From NCBI RefSeq assembly GCF_006838285.1, contig NZ_CP038228.1, forward strand, positions 3,844,001 to 3,908,000: 64,000 bases of DNA, written 5' to 3'. This DNA comes from Xanthomonas translucens pv. cerealis (GTDB taxonomy: Bacteria > Pseudomonadota > Gammaproteobacteria > Xanthomonadales > Xanthomonadaceae). Shown in pieces: positions 50,456-59,674 of the stretch. The notes beneath the pieces were generated by a model. That model searched no databases. It was not told where the DNA came from and saw only the letters and a program-made list of their open reading frames with translations. Every line of letters begins with the position of its first letter. Position 1 is the first letter of the stretch. Both the position numbers and the translations under genes were made by a program.

Positions 50456-50671
50456 TGCCAGGCAACGGCCCTTGGCGTCCTGGTGACCGGGCCTGTAGCG
50501 CGTGCGCCCGGAATTTCCGAGGCGGGCACTGGTGCGAGTGCGCGCCAAGCGTGGTTGGATCGCGCATGTCTGCAAACTTCGCGCAGATCGTTAATAGCGC
50601 GTCCCGGCAACGCGCAGCGTTCATGCAGCTCCCGTATCCTTGCCTGCCTCTGCCGTCCACGGATAAACCGA

Positions 50672-51082
50672 ATGTCGCTGCGCACCGTGTCGTTGCTTGC
50701 CTGGCTGCTGTTCGGCGCCGCGCCGCTGGCGCGGGCGCAGAAGCACTGCCTGCCATATGGCCCGATCAATGTCACGCTATCCGGCAAGTTGGAGCGGCAC
50801 GCAACGACAGCGCCGGCCAGCGAAACTGCTGCGGCCGACGCTGGCGGCGAGGTGCTGATGTTGCCGACGCCGGTGTGCGTGGCGGCCTCGCCCTCAGGAC
50901 CGGCGCCGCCTCATGAGGATGTGCGCCGCCTGCGCCTGGCGCTGAGCAAGGACCAGGCGGCGCACCTGGAAGAGGAAGGTGCCGGGCAGATCGTGCGCGT
51001 CACCGGCATGCTGTCCGAGGCCGCAGGGGGTGAAGACTCCCCCAATCTGCGGTTGACGGTGATCGGGATCGATAGCGACTGA
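50672..51082 (+). CDS. Secreted protein, possibly DUF4431
   Basis: 136 residues: signal peptide (LLAWLLFGAAPLARA), then YGPINVTLSGKLERH, VLMLPTPVCVAA and RVTGMLSEAAGG...NLRLTVIGID, which resemble the small beta-rich DUF4431 domain. The ATG at 50672 is chosen because it begins the signal peptide. Probably periplasmic; function unknown. Confidence 0.65.
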   Translation: MSLRTVSLLAWLLFGAAPLARAQKHCLPYGPINVTLSGKLERHATTAPASETAAADAGGEVLMLPTPVCVAASPSGPAPPHEDVRRLRLALSKDQAAHLEEEGAGQIVRVTGMLSEAAGGEDSPNLRLTVIGIDSD

Positions 51083-51306
51083 CGCGTCGGCGCACGCGGC
51101 GAGGCTGCAGCATACGCCCGCCGGATGGCGAGGAGCGAGCTTCCCGTGCATGCGGTTCGTGCATGCGATCGCGCGCATGCCGGCGATGCCACGGAGTTGC
51201 AACATGGATGACATATCGTGCCGCGGTACGCCACATCATGGCGCGCCGTCGCGAGCTGCCGCGCAAGCCGAACGGAATCGTCATCCAGCGCCCCAAAGGA
51301 ATCGCC

Positions 51307-53703
51307 ATGTTGCTGCATCCCCCTGTTTCCGCGCCCCGCCCGGCCGCGCGTTCGTCGTGCCTGGCTGGCGCTCCGGTCCGCAACCGCCTGGCTCAGGCCT
51401 GTGCCGGCCTGTTGTTGGCCTCGGTCGCCACCGCGGCCGTCGCGCAGGACGCGTCGCCATCGCTGGCCGGCACCGCGCCGCAGGCCACGCGCAACGCGGC
51501 GTCGGGCGATGCGGCGACTTCGCTGGACACCGTCACCGTCACCGCCGAGCACCGCGAGCAGAATCTGCAGGAAGTACCCGTGTCCGTGGCCGTGGTGCAG
51601 GGCGATGCGATGCGCAACTACACCACCGGCGGCGACGATACGTTGCTGGCGCTATCCGGGCGGGTGCCCAGTTTCTACGCCGAGACCACCACCGGGCGCA
51701 TCTTTCCGCGCTTCTACATCCGCGGCCTGGGCAATATCGATTTCTACCTCGGCGCCTCGCAGCCGGTATCGATCATCCAGGACGACGTGGTGCTGGAACA
51801 CGTGGTGCTGAAGTCCAACCCGGTCTACGACCTGGACCAGGTGGAAGTGCTGCGCGGCCCGCAGGGGTCGCTGTTCGGCCGCAACACCACCGCCGGCATC
51901 GTCAAGTTCGACAGCATCAAGCCCAGCGACGACTACAGCGGCCGGCTCAGCGCCAGCTACGGCAGCTACGGCACCACCTCGTTCGACGGCGGCTTCGGTG
52001 GGCCGATCAACGACGTGCTGTCGTTCCGCGTGTCGGCGTTGTACCAGCACCGCGACGACTGGGTGGACAACACCTATAGCGGCCCCAGCGCCGACGGTAC
52101 GGTCACCCCGAAGAAGGATGCGATGGGCGGCTACGACGACCGCAACGCGCGCCTGCAGTTGCTGCTCAAGCCGAGCGAGAACTTCTCGCTGCTGGCCTCT
52201 GCGCATACTCGCGACTACGACGGCACCTCCACGCTGTTCCTGCGCAATGCGGTCACCAAGGGTTCCAACAAGGTCGATGTGCCGCGCGACCAGGTCGCCT
52301 ACGACGAGGCGCACGACAATCCGCAGGCGTACACGACCCATGGCGGTTCGCTCAAGGCGGTGTACGACTTCGGCGGCGTGTCGCTGACCTCGATCAGCGC
52401 CTACGAGACCACCTCCGGCAACAGCCGCGGCGATACCGACGGCGGCGCGGCGGCGAATTATCCGGTCAACGGCGTGGCCAACGGCTACGGCCAATCGATG
52501 GGCCAGGTGCGCGACCTGGACCAGTACACGCAGGAACTGCGCCTGGCCAGCGAAGGTGACGCGGCACTGCAGTGGCAGGCCGGCGCGTTCTACTTCGACG
52601 GCAAGGACACCACCGATTTCTACCAGCGTGCGTATTTCCTGCAGACCGCGGCGCGCAACCCGAACAACTGGGTGCGCCTGCGTAACAGCAACACCTCGTG
52701 GGCCGGGTTCGGCCAGCTGACCTACAAGGCCACCGACGCGCTGACCCTGACCGCGGGCGTGCGTCAGACCCGCGACAGCAAGGAAACCAGGCTGCTCAAG
52801 ACCGCCGACACTGCCGCCGGCGTGGTCACCTACCGCGGCCGCCGCGACGTGCGCATGGCCGACACCCAACCGAGCTGGGACGTCAGCGCGATGTACGCGC
52901 TCGAGGACAACGTCAGCGTGTATGCGAAGGTCGCCCGCGGCTTCCGCGGCCCGACCATCCAGGGCCGTTCGGCGGTGTTCAATTCCGACTTCACCACCGC
53001 CGATTCGGAAACCATCCTGTCGTGGGAAGCGGGCATCAAGAGCAGCCTGTTCGACAACCGCTTGCGCCTGAACCTCACCGGCTTCACCTATACGGTCGAG
53101 GACATCCAGCTCAACGGCAACGACTCCAACGGCAACGGCGTGCTGTTCAATGCCGACAAGGCCAAGGCCTACGGCATGGAAGCCGATCTGGACTGGCGTC
53201 CGATCCCGAACCTGTCGCTGAGCGCCGGCCTGAGCCTGCTGCATAGCGAGATCCAGGACGCGCGCGTGTACGCGCAGGTGTGCGCGCTGAACGGCGTGGT
53301 GGTGTGCACGGTCAACGATCCGACGCTCAAGCTTGGCGCCAACACCTTCGCCCAGATCAATGGCAATCCGCTGCCGAACGCGCCCACCTACAACGTCAAC
53401 CTGGCCGCGCGCTACGACATCCCGGTCGCCGACGGCGGCGCGTTCTTCGTCGCCACCGACTGGAACAAGCAGGGCAGGACCAGCTTCGTGCTGTACGACT
53501 CGACCGAGTTCAATTCCAAGGGCAGCTTCGAAGGCGGCCTGAAGCTGGGCTACAGCGGCGACTACGGCGCGTGGGAAGTGGCGGCGTTCGCGCGCAACAT
53601 CACCAACGAGAGGAACCTCAAGGGCGTGATCGAGAACTACATGGCGGCGGTGTACAACGAACCGCGCATCGTCGGTCTGTCGGTCGACGTGCATTGGCAT
53701 TGA
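51307..53703 (+). CDS. TonB-dependent receptor
   Basis: 798-residue outer-membrane receptor. The ATG at 51307 follows AAAGGA and starts a long signal sequence ending near AVAQDAS. TonB-box-like LDTVTVTAEHREQNLQEVPVSVAVV precedes the plug (IFPRFYIRGLGNIDFY, QVEVLRGPQGSLFGRNTTAGIVKF) and barrel, which ends VGLSVDVHWH with the terminal aromatic pattern. The plug type (REQNLQEVPVSV, GRNTTAG) is common among receptors for complex organic ligands and siderophores. No ligand can be named. Confidence 0.88.
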   Translation: MLLHPPVSAPRPAARSSCLAGAPVRNRLAQACAGLLLASVATAAVAQDASPSLAGTAPQATRNAASGDAATSLDTVTVTAEHREQNLQEVPVSVAVVQGDAMRNYTTGGDDTLLALSGRVPSFYAETTTGRIFPRFYIRGLGNIDFYLGASQPVSIIQDDVVLEHVVLKSNPVYDLDQVEVLRGPQGSLFGRNTTAGIVKFDSIKPSDDYSGRLSASYGSYGTTSFDGGFGGPINDVLSFRVSALYQHRDDWVDNTYSGPSADGTVTPKKDAMGGYDDRNARLQLLLKPSENFSLLASAHTRDYDGTSTLFLRNAVTKGSNKVDVPRDQVAYDEAHDNPQAYTTHGGSLKAVYDFGGVSLTSISAYETTSGNSRGDTDGGAAANYPVNGVANGYGQSMGQVRDLDQYTQELRLASEGDAALQWQAGAFYFDGKDTTDFYQRAYFLQTAARNPNNWVRLRNSNTSWAGFGQLTYKATDALTLTAGVRQTRDSKETRLLKTADTAAGVVTYRGRRDVRMADTQPSWDVSAMYALEDNVSVYAKVARGFRGPTIQGRSAVFNSDFTTADSETILSWEAGIKSSLFDNRLRLNLTGFTYTVEDIQLNGNDSNGNGVLFNADKAKAYGMEADLDWRPIPNLSLSAGLSLLHSEIQDARVYAQVCALNGVVVCTVNDPTLKLGANTFAQINGNPLPNAPTYNVNLAARYDIPVADGGAFFVATDWNKQGRTSFVLYDSTEFNSKGSFEGGLKLGYSGDYGAWEVAAFARNITNERNLKGVIENYMAAVYNEPRIVGLSVDVHWH

Positions 53704-53810
53704 TGCGCAAAAGGCCGGTGCTTCTGTAACGCGATTCCGGCCGGACTCGGGCCAGCGGCCGCGATGGCGCAGCCTGCCGGTTGGCTGGCTGCAGTGGCCG
53801 TTTAGATGGC

Positions 53811-53902
53811 TTGTGTAGGAGCAACTGGCTTCGGCCGCGACGAGCGCAGTGGTGAATTTCCCGAACTGGCATGCAGTCGGGACTGAAGTCCCTCCCACAA
53901 TT
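53811..53902. repeat. Pair of REP-like elements
   Basis: TGTAGGAGCAACTGGCTTCGGCCGCGACG at 53813 and GGGACTGAAGTCCCTCCCACAATT at 53879 are diverged arms of the REP-like element, between the receptor gene and the following pseudogenes. Confidence 0.55.
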
Positions 53903-53913
53903 GGCCAACTGCT

Positions 53914-54480
53914 GTGGCGTCCTTGATACGCCGCACGAATACCAGCGTGGCAGTGACCACCCAGGGGCGGATCGAGCAGGAGAACCTGCAGAACCTCTAC
54001 GAGGTACTCAACCGCACCGCCAACGTGGCGCAGACCTATGGCGATACCGGCTTCACCATCCGCGACATCGACATCGACATCGACATCGACATCGACATCG
54101 ATGCGCCGCTGGCCACGGTCTACCTGGATGGCGCGGCGTTGCCGCCAAACGCGATCGGTTCGGCGCCGCTGAGCTGCAGCAGGTGGAGATCCTGCGCGGG
54201 CCGCAGTCCACGCTGCAGGGCGAGAACGCACTGGCCGGCGCGGTGATTCTGCCGCGGTGATTCTGCGCGCCGCCGAGCCGACCACGACTACGCGATCATG
54301 GCGGCGTGGTCGTTGTCGGCGGTGACGGCGTGGAACAAGGTGGACATGGACAGCCGCTGGGACGGCGACCGCAGCGCGGCCCCGGTCGCCTACGCCACGC
54401 GCCTGGCCACCACCCGCACTACCTCCCGGGAAGTGCGCCTGAACTACGCCGGCCAGGCCGTGGACGGCCTGTTGGGGCTG
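53914..54480 (+). pseudogene. TonB-dependent siderophore receptor fragments
   Basis: Plug-domain text is readable in pieces: QENLQNLYEVLNRTANVAQTYGDTGFTIRDID, a repeat-encoded run of Asp-Ile, DAPLATVYLDGAALPPNAIG, then in another frame QVEILRGPQSTLQGENALAGAV. From 54298 comes barrel text, WSLSAVTAWNKVDMDSRWDGDRS...TTSREVRLNYAGQAVDGLLGLY. There is no signal peptide, most of the barrel is missing, and the last piece is fused in frame to a PepSY protein fragment. Confidence 0.75.
54064..54099. repeat. Hexanucleotide tandem repeat (GACATC)6
   Basis: Six perfect copies of GACATC lie inside the broken plug domain and encode alternating Asp and Ile. Confidence 0.95.
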
Positions 54481-55540
54481 TATGCGCCGGTGTTCCTGAA
54501 GGACCTTTTCGCGCTGCGCGCGGGGCGCAACGTCAAGCGCCTGTGGCAGGACGCGCACAAGGTGATCGGCATGCTGTCGCTGCCGTTCCACGTGATCTTC
54601 GCCTGGTCCGGCGCTGGGCGTGCTGCTGCTGGCGCCATTCCAGTATCTGATGTTCGACGGCAAGCTGATGCAGGTGCTGGAGTCGGATCTGGAGCTGACG
54701 CCGCACGTGCAGCCGGCGCACATCAAGGCGCCGCTGCTGCCGGTGGCCGACCTGCTGGCGCGGGCGTGCGCGGCCAGTCCGGGCTTCGCGCCGGACAGCC
54801 TGTCCTTTCACGATGCCGGCGATGCCAATGCGCGCGTGGAAATCTACGGCCAGCAGCCGCAGCGCAGGCTCAACACCCTGGCCGGCGTGGCCATGGACGC
54901 GGCCACCGGCAAGGTGCTGCGGGTGCTGGCACCGCAGACCATGGCGCCCGGCGTGGCGTCGCTGCGCGGGCTGCAGGCGCTGCACTACGCCAACGTCGGT
55001 GGGGCGCCGCTGCGCTGGCTGTACTTCCTGCTCGGCTTGGGCGGCGCGTTCCTGTTCTACAGCGGCAATCTGCTGTGGGTGAAAACGCGGCGCAAGCGAC
55101 GCCAGCAGGCGCAGCCATGGCGCACGCATGCGATGGCGCGGCTCACCGTCGGCCTCTGCCTGGGCTGCGTGGCCGGCGTGTCGGTGCTGTTCGTCGCCGC
55201 GCGGCTGTTGCCGCCGGGGCAGGATACGCCGTGTTCGGGCTGAGCGTGGCCTGGGCACTGTTGCGTCCCACCGCGCGCGGCGCGTACGAACTGCTACTGG
55301 CCTGCGCCGTGCTCACCGCGTTGGTGCCGCTGGCCGCGCTGTGCGGCGCCGGCGGCTGGGTGGCGCCGTGGAGCAGCACGCTGTTGCTGGCGGTGGATGG
55401 CTGCGCCTTGACCCTGGGCCTGGGCGTACTGGCAGATGGCGCGCGCGACCCATCGGTGTGGCCGCAACGGCGATCCCAGCAGCGTCTGGGCATTGCCGGC
55501 GAAGACCTGAGCGCCGTCCCTCGGCCGCCGCGCGGGCCGC
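54481..55540 (+). pseudogene. PepSY-associated membrane protein, truncated and frameshifted
   Basis: Pieces in three frames: LFALRAGRNVKRLWQDAHKVIGMLSLPFHVIFAWSGA (to ~54613), then LLLAPFQYLMFDGKLMQVLESDLELTPHVQP...LHYANVGGAPLRWLYFLLGLGGAFLFYSGNLLWVKTRR (to ~55225), then GLSVAWALLRPTARGAYELLLACAVLTALVPLAALCG (from ~55230). This is the pattern of PepSY-TM proteins (iron-uptake reductase-like membrane proteins) usually encoded next to TonB siderophore receptors, consistent with the adjoining receptor fragment. The N-terminus is missing. Confidence 0.75.
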
Positions 55541-55779
55541 TGCGGCCACCGGCGGCACGCGCTGTCGCATGCCAGCCGCGGCGTGCCCACACCGCATCCT
55601 GTCGCTGGCATGCGCTACGCATCGCGCGCCTGCGTGGCGGACAAAAGTGGACAATTGCGCGCCAGTGACTTCTCATGTAGGCGGAAGTCGAAGTCTGCAG
55701 CGCTGGCGCGGGGCGTCGTACGGTGAATTGTGTGACAGCCGCCGCGTTCTGTTCCAGGCTGCCGCTTACAGGGGATCGC

Positions 55780-56961
55780 ATGCACCACCGCTACGAAGGA
55801 CCGCCGGACGTTGTGTCCGGCGAAGACTACGCCAGGCAACTGCATCACGGCTTTGCCGCGCTGCGCTTCGACCCGCCGCTGGAACGGGCGTATCGCCGCT
55901 ACACCGCATCGACCTTGGGCTTTGCGCAACGCGTGGCTGCCTCGCTCGGGGTATTGATCGCGCTGGCGTTGCTGGCCTGGGATGCGCTGCATTTCGGTTG
56001 GTCGGGCAGCACCGGGCTGGTCGGCTATGCGGTGGCGGTGCGCGCGGCCACCTTGCTGGCGCTGCTGTGGGTGGCAGTGGTGATCCATCGCGCGCATGCG
56101 CACGGGCCGGGCCGGGCGGCGCTGCTGCTGCTGGTCGGCGGTACCGGGCTGGTGCTGTCGAGCATCGGCTATCCGCCGCAGGAGCTACGCTATGCCGCTG
56201 CGGTGATGACCCTGGTCATCGTCGCCGGCTTCTTTCCGCTGGGCCTGGCGCTGTGGCAGAGCGTGGCGGTGGCGCTGACCCTGTGCGCGATCAGCGCCGC
56301 GGCAGCGCACCTGCTGCTGGACGGCACCGCGCAGGCGGACTACCTGCGCCTGCAGTGGTTGCTGTGGGCGGCGGTGCCGATCGGCGTGGTCGGCGGCTAT
56401 CTGCGCGAGCATTCGCGCCGCGAGGGGTTTCTGCAGCGCCGGGTGCGCGACGATGAGGCCTTGCGCGACGCGCTCACCGGCCTGGGCGATCGCCGCCGTT
56501 TCGACGAGCACCTGGCGGTGGCGCTGTCCGAGACCCGGCGCCTGCAACGCGGGCTGGCCTTGATCCTGGTCGAACTGGATGGATACGCCGCCTTCGTGCA
56601 GCGCTACGGTCCGCGCGAGGCCGACCGCGCGGTGGTGGACGTGGCCGAGGTGCTGCAATGCCTGCTGCGACCGATGGACGTGACCATGCGCATCGACGCC
56701 GACCGCTTCGCGCTGGTGCTGTACGACGCCAGCGGCGCGCACCTGCGCCAGGTCGCGCCGGCCTTGCGCGACATGGTCGAGCTGCTGGCGATCGCGCACG
56801 CCGACATGGCCAACGAACAGTTGAGTGTCAGCGTCGGCGCCTTGCTCGCCACGCCCACCGACACCGCCGCCACGCTGATGCAACGCGCCGAAGCGCAGCT
56901 GCAGCGCGCGCGCATCGGCGGCGGCAATCAGGTGGTGCTGGCCGAGGACACCGGCTGGTAG
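55780..56961 (+). CDS. Membrane protein with degenerate GGDEF domain
   Basis: 393 residues. Six hydrophobic segments (about 50-205) form an N-terminal sensor-type membrane domain; a GGDEF-like domain follows (DDEALRDALTGLGDRRRFDEHLA near 228, then LILVELDGYAAFVQRYG and RIDADRFALVLYD). The signature GG[DE]EF is replaced by DADRF near residues 306-310, and the metal-binding Asp region is ELDGYAAF, so diguanylate cyclase activity is unlikely. It may bind nucleotide or act by interaction. The ATG at 55780 follows AGGGGA. Confidence 0.8.
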   Translation: MHHRYEGPPDVVSGEDYARQLHHGFAALRFDPPLERAYRRYTASTLGFAQRVAASLGVLIALALLAWDALHFGWSGSTGLVGYAVAVRAATLLALLWVAVVIHRAHAHGPGRAALLLLVGGTGLVLSSIGYPPQELRYAAAVMTLVIVAGFFPLGLALWQSVAVALTLCAISAAAAHLLLDGTAQADYLRLQWLLWAAVPIGVVGGYLREHSRREGFLQRRVRDDEALRDALTGLGDRRRFDEHLAVALSETRRLQRGLALILVELDGYAAFVQRYGPREADRAVVDVAEVLQCLLRPMDVTMRIDADRFALVLYDASGAHLRQVAPALRDMVELLAIAHADMANEQLSVSVGALLATPTDTAATLMQRAEAQLQRARIGGGNQVVLAEDTGW

Positions 56962-57081
56962 CGCGCTGGCGTTCGACGCGGACTGGACGCGCATTGCGAT
57001 GCCGCCTGTGCGCCAGCCGATGAGCAGTCGTTGCGGCCCCACATGCATGCGGGAGCGGTTTTCCTCTCAGTTCAATGAACG

Positions 57082-57104
57082 TTGTGGGAGTCGCTCCCAC
57101 AAAA
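57082..57104. repeat. Short REP-like palindrome
   Basis: TTGTGGGAG-TCG-CTCCCACAA, a nearly perfect 23-base palindrome made of the outer arms of the REP-like element without the central GACTTCAGTC. Confidence 0.65.
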
Positions 57105-57220
57105 TAGCGGCGCCATCTCAAGCGAAGCTGCGCCGCGGCGTCGATCCGGATGAGGTCACTACCGCGACCGCTTGCCAATGCGCGGAAACACGGCGTGGTC
57201 GTCTGTTCGCATCCGCCGGC

Positions 57221-58350
57221 TCAGAACGTCCCGCGCTGCACGAACGGCACCTGCTGGTAAAAGCGTCGTTCGCCGCCGCGCGGGTCGTGCGCCAGGCCGC
57301 TGTCGGCGTCGAACAACATGGTCTCGCGCCGGGCCAGCGAATACGGTTCCCAGCGCGGCAACCCGGCGTGGTTGGGATCGCCATGGCGGGCGAAGGCGGA
57401 CAGCGCTTCGCTCATCGCATCGGCCACGCGCTGGGCGTCGGCGCCCTCGCCGGTGCGCGAACCGGGCTGGCGAATGTTGTCGAACACCAGCGGGATGTCC
57501 AGGCTGTGGAACGCGCCGAACTTGCTGCCGTCCAGCGGCGAACCCCAGTCCAGCTGGTAGGCCCAGGTCGGCGCGCCCTGCCGCGCGCGCCTCGGCCTCC
57601 TCGATCGCGCCGCGCCACGAGCGCCCGGCGCTGGTCGCGGCGAAGAACACCTCGCTCGGCGTGTAGTGCGGATACAGCCGCCGGTATTCGACGATCACCA
57701 CCTGCGGCAGCAGATCCACGAATTGCTTTTGCTCCAGTCTGGCCGGTAGCGTGTCCCAGCTCAGCGCGAAGTTGGCCGGATCGTTGTCGAGGAAGGCGCG
57801 GGTCTCGTCATGGGTGTTGCCGATCGCTATCGGATCTTCGCCGACTGCGGCGGCGCGTCCGGCCAGAACGGATGCCGGTGCAGCACCTGCGCATCCAGTA
57901 CCGGGCCCAGGTAAAGGGAGGTGTTCTCCACCCGCGACGGATCGCCCGTGCGCGTGGCCTTGAGCAGGCGTTGCATCGGCAGCGTGCGCAGCGCTGCCAG
58001 CTGCAGGGCCTGCAGCAGCGCCTGCGCACGCTGCGTGGCCACGCGCGGCCCGGCGGCGGTGAGCTGCTGGGCGCTCGTGGCCACGCGCGGTTGAACAGAT
58101 CCTATGCGGCCGGCATCGCCATCAGCGCGGCGATCTTGGCGCCGCCACCGGATTGGCCGAACACGGTGACGTTACCGACATCGCCGCCGAACTCGGCCGC
58201 GTTCGCACGCACCCAGTGCAGCGCCTGTACCAGGTCGGGCTGGCCGACGTTGCCGGAAGACGCGAACTCGGCGCCGCCGAGCTGCGCCAGGTACAGGTAG
58301 CCGAAGGCGTTGAGGCGATGGTTGACGCTGATCACCACCACGTCGCTGCG
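57221..58350 (-). pseudogene. Type B carboxylesterase, 5' truncated and frameshifted
   Basis: From 58350 leftwards: DVVVISVNHRLNAFGYLYL...GNVGQPDLVQALHWVRANAAEFGGDVGNVTVFGQSGGGAKIAALMAMP with the nucleophile Ser in GQSGG. Frames then change through LLKATRTGDPSRVENTSLYLGPVLD...HRHPFW and VVIVEYRRLYPHYTPSEVFFAATSAG, to the end MFDNIRQPGSRTGEGADAQRVADAMSEALSAFARHGDPNHAGLPRWEPYSLARRETMLFD. The N-terminal ~130 residues are absent; the gene abuts a GH43 pseudogene head to head. Confidence 0.8.
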
Positions 58351-59627
58351 CCGGCACCTGGTCCCTGCGCTGGCTGCTGCTGGCCGGCCTGCTCGCCGTC
58401 AGCGCGCTGGCCGCGGCGGCCGAGTGGAAGCGCGGCATCGAACACCAGCGCATCGCCGACCAAGGCGACGGCAGCTTCCTCAACCCGGTGCTGGCCGGCG
58501 ACCAACCCGATCTGTCGGTGCTCAAGGACGACGACGACCTCACCCTGTCCTCGTTCGACACCTACCCCGGCCTGCCGATCTGGCACTCGCGCGATCTGGT
58601 CGACTGGCAGCCGTTGGCGCATGCCATCAGCGAGAACGTCGGCGCGATCTGGGCGCCGGACCTGGTCTAGCACGGCACGCGCTACTCCATCTATTTTCCG
58701 GCGCGGCGCGGCGAGCAGGGCCAGCGCAGCAACTTCGTGGTCTGGGCCGACGCCATCACCGGTCCGTGGAGCGCGCCGATCGACATCGGCCCGGGCAAGT
58801 ACATCGATTCCGGCTCGATCCACGCGCCGTGGCGCAACGCGCCGAACAATCCGATCACCCGCACCACGAGCGTGGCCGAGCCGTGGTGGTCGCGCGGCCA
58901 TGCGACCCTGGTCGAAGGCAGCGACGGGCGGCTCTATCACGGCTACGAGAACGGCTACTGGACGCTGGGCCGGCAGGCGCTGCTGGATCCGATCGAGTGG
59001 ACCGCCGATGGCTGGTTCGTGGCCAAGGGCGGTGATCTCGGCACGCCGCTGAAAAAACCCAGCGGGTAGGCGCTGGCGCACGGGCTGGCGTTGTCGGACG
59101 ATTGCCGCAGCGGCCGGCTCGGCCCGCAGTGGGCGTTCTTCCACCCGGGCCGCGACGAGGACCGGCGGCTGTCGTTCGGCGACGGCACGCTGAGCGTGCA
59201 GGGCAAGGGCCGCGCGCCGCTGACTGTGATCGCCAGCGACCAGGCCTACCAGTTCGAAGTGGAAATGGAAATCGAACCCGGCGCGCAGGGCGGCGCGCTG
59301 CTGTTTTACAGCGAGCGCCTGTACGCCGGGGTGGGCAGCAACGGCGAGGCGTTCGTCGTGCCCCGCTACGGCGAGGAGCGCCCGGCGCAGCTGGCACCCA
59401 GCGCCAAGGGCGGCCGCCTGTGGCTGCGGGTCCGCAACGACCGCCACATCGTCACCTTCCACAGCAGCCGCGACGGCAAGACGTGGACCAAGTACCCGGT
59501 GCAGATGGAAGTGTCCGGCTATCACCACAACGTCGCGGGCACGTTCGTGGCATTGAAGCCGGCGCTGTACGCGGCCGCAAATGGAAAAGTGCATTTCCGT
59601 CGATTCCGCTACCACGCCCTGGAGTGA
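58351..59627 (+). pseudogene. GH43 family glycosidase with two in-frame TAG stops
   Basis: One reading frame carries the whole protein: a hydrophobic leader (LLLAGLLAVSALAAAAEW), NPVLAGDQPDLSVLKDDDDLTLSSFDTYPGLPIWHSRDLVDWQPL, IWAPDLV, a TAG at 58668, YSIYFPARRG...FVVWADAITGPWSAPIDIG, a shortened middle, NAPNNPITRTTSVAEPWWSRGHATLVEG, HGYENGYWTLGRQALLDPIEWTADGWF, a second TAG at 59067, then the C-terminal beta-sandwich LGPQWAFFHPGRDEDRRL...YHHNVAGTFVALKPALY. This is a beta-xylosidase/alpha-arabinofuranosidase type of xylan debranching. The first TAG replaces an expected Trp (TGG). About 80 residues appear deleted in frame around 58810. Confidence 0.8.
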
Positions 59628-59674
59628 ACATGACCACCGGTAGAATCGGTCCCCTTACGTCCGGTTTTCCGTCC

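Noticed and set aside
54060..54102. GACATC repeats as a CRISPR or binding-site array
   Set aside because: Units are contiguous hexamers without spacers and lie inside a broken coding frame; slippage explains them.
58668..59069. Stop-codon recoding (amber suppression) of the GH43 gene
   Set aside because: The 5' end is truncated and internal segments are deleted, so ordinary pseudogenisation is simpler; kept only as a low-interest check.
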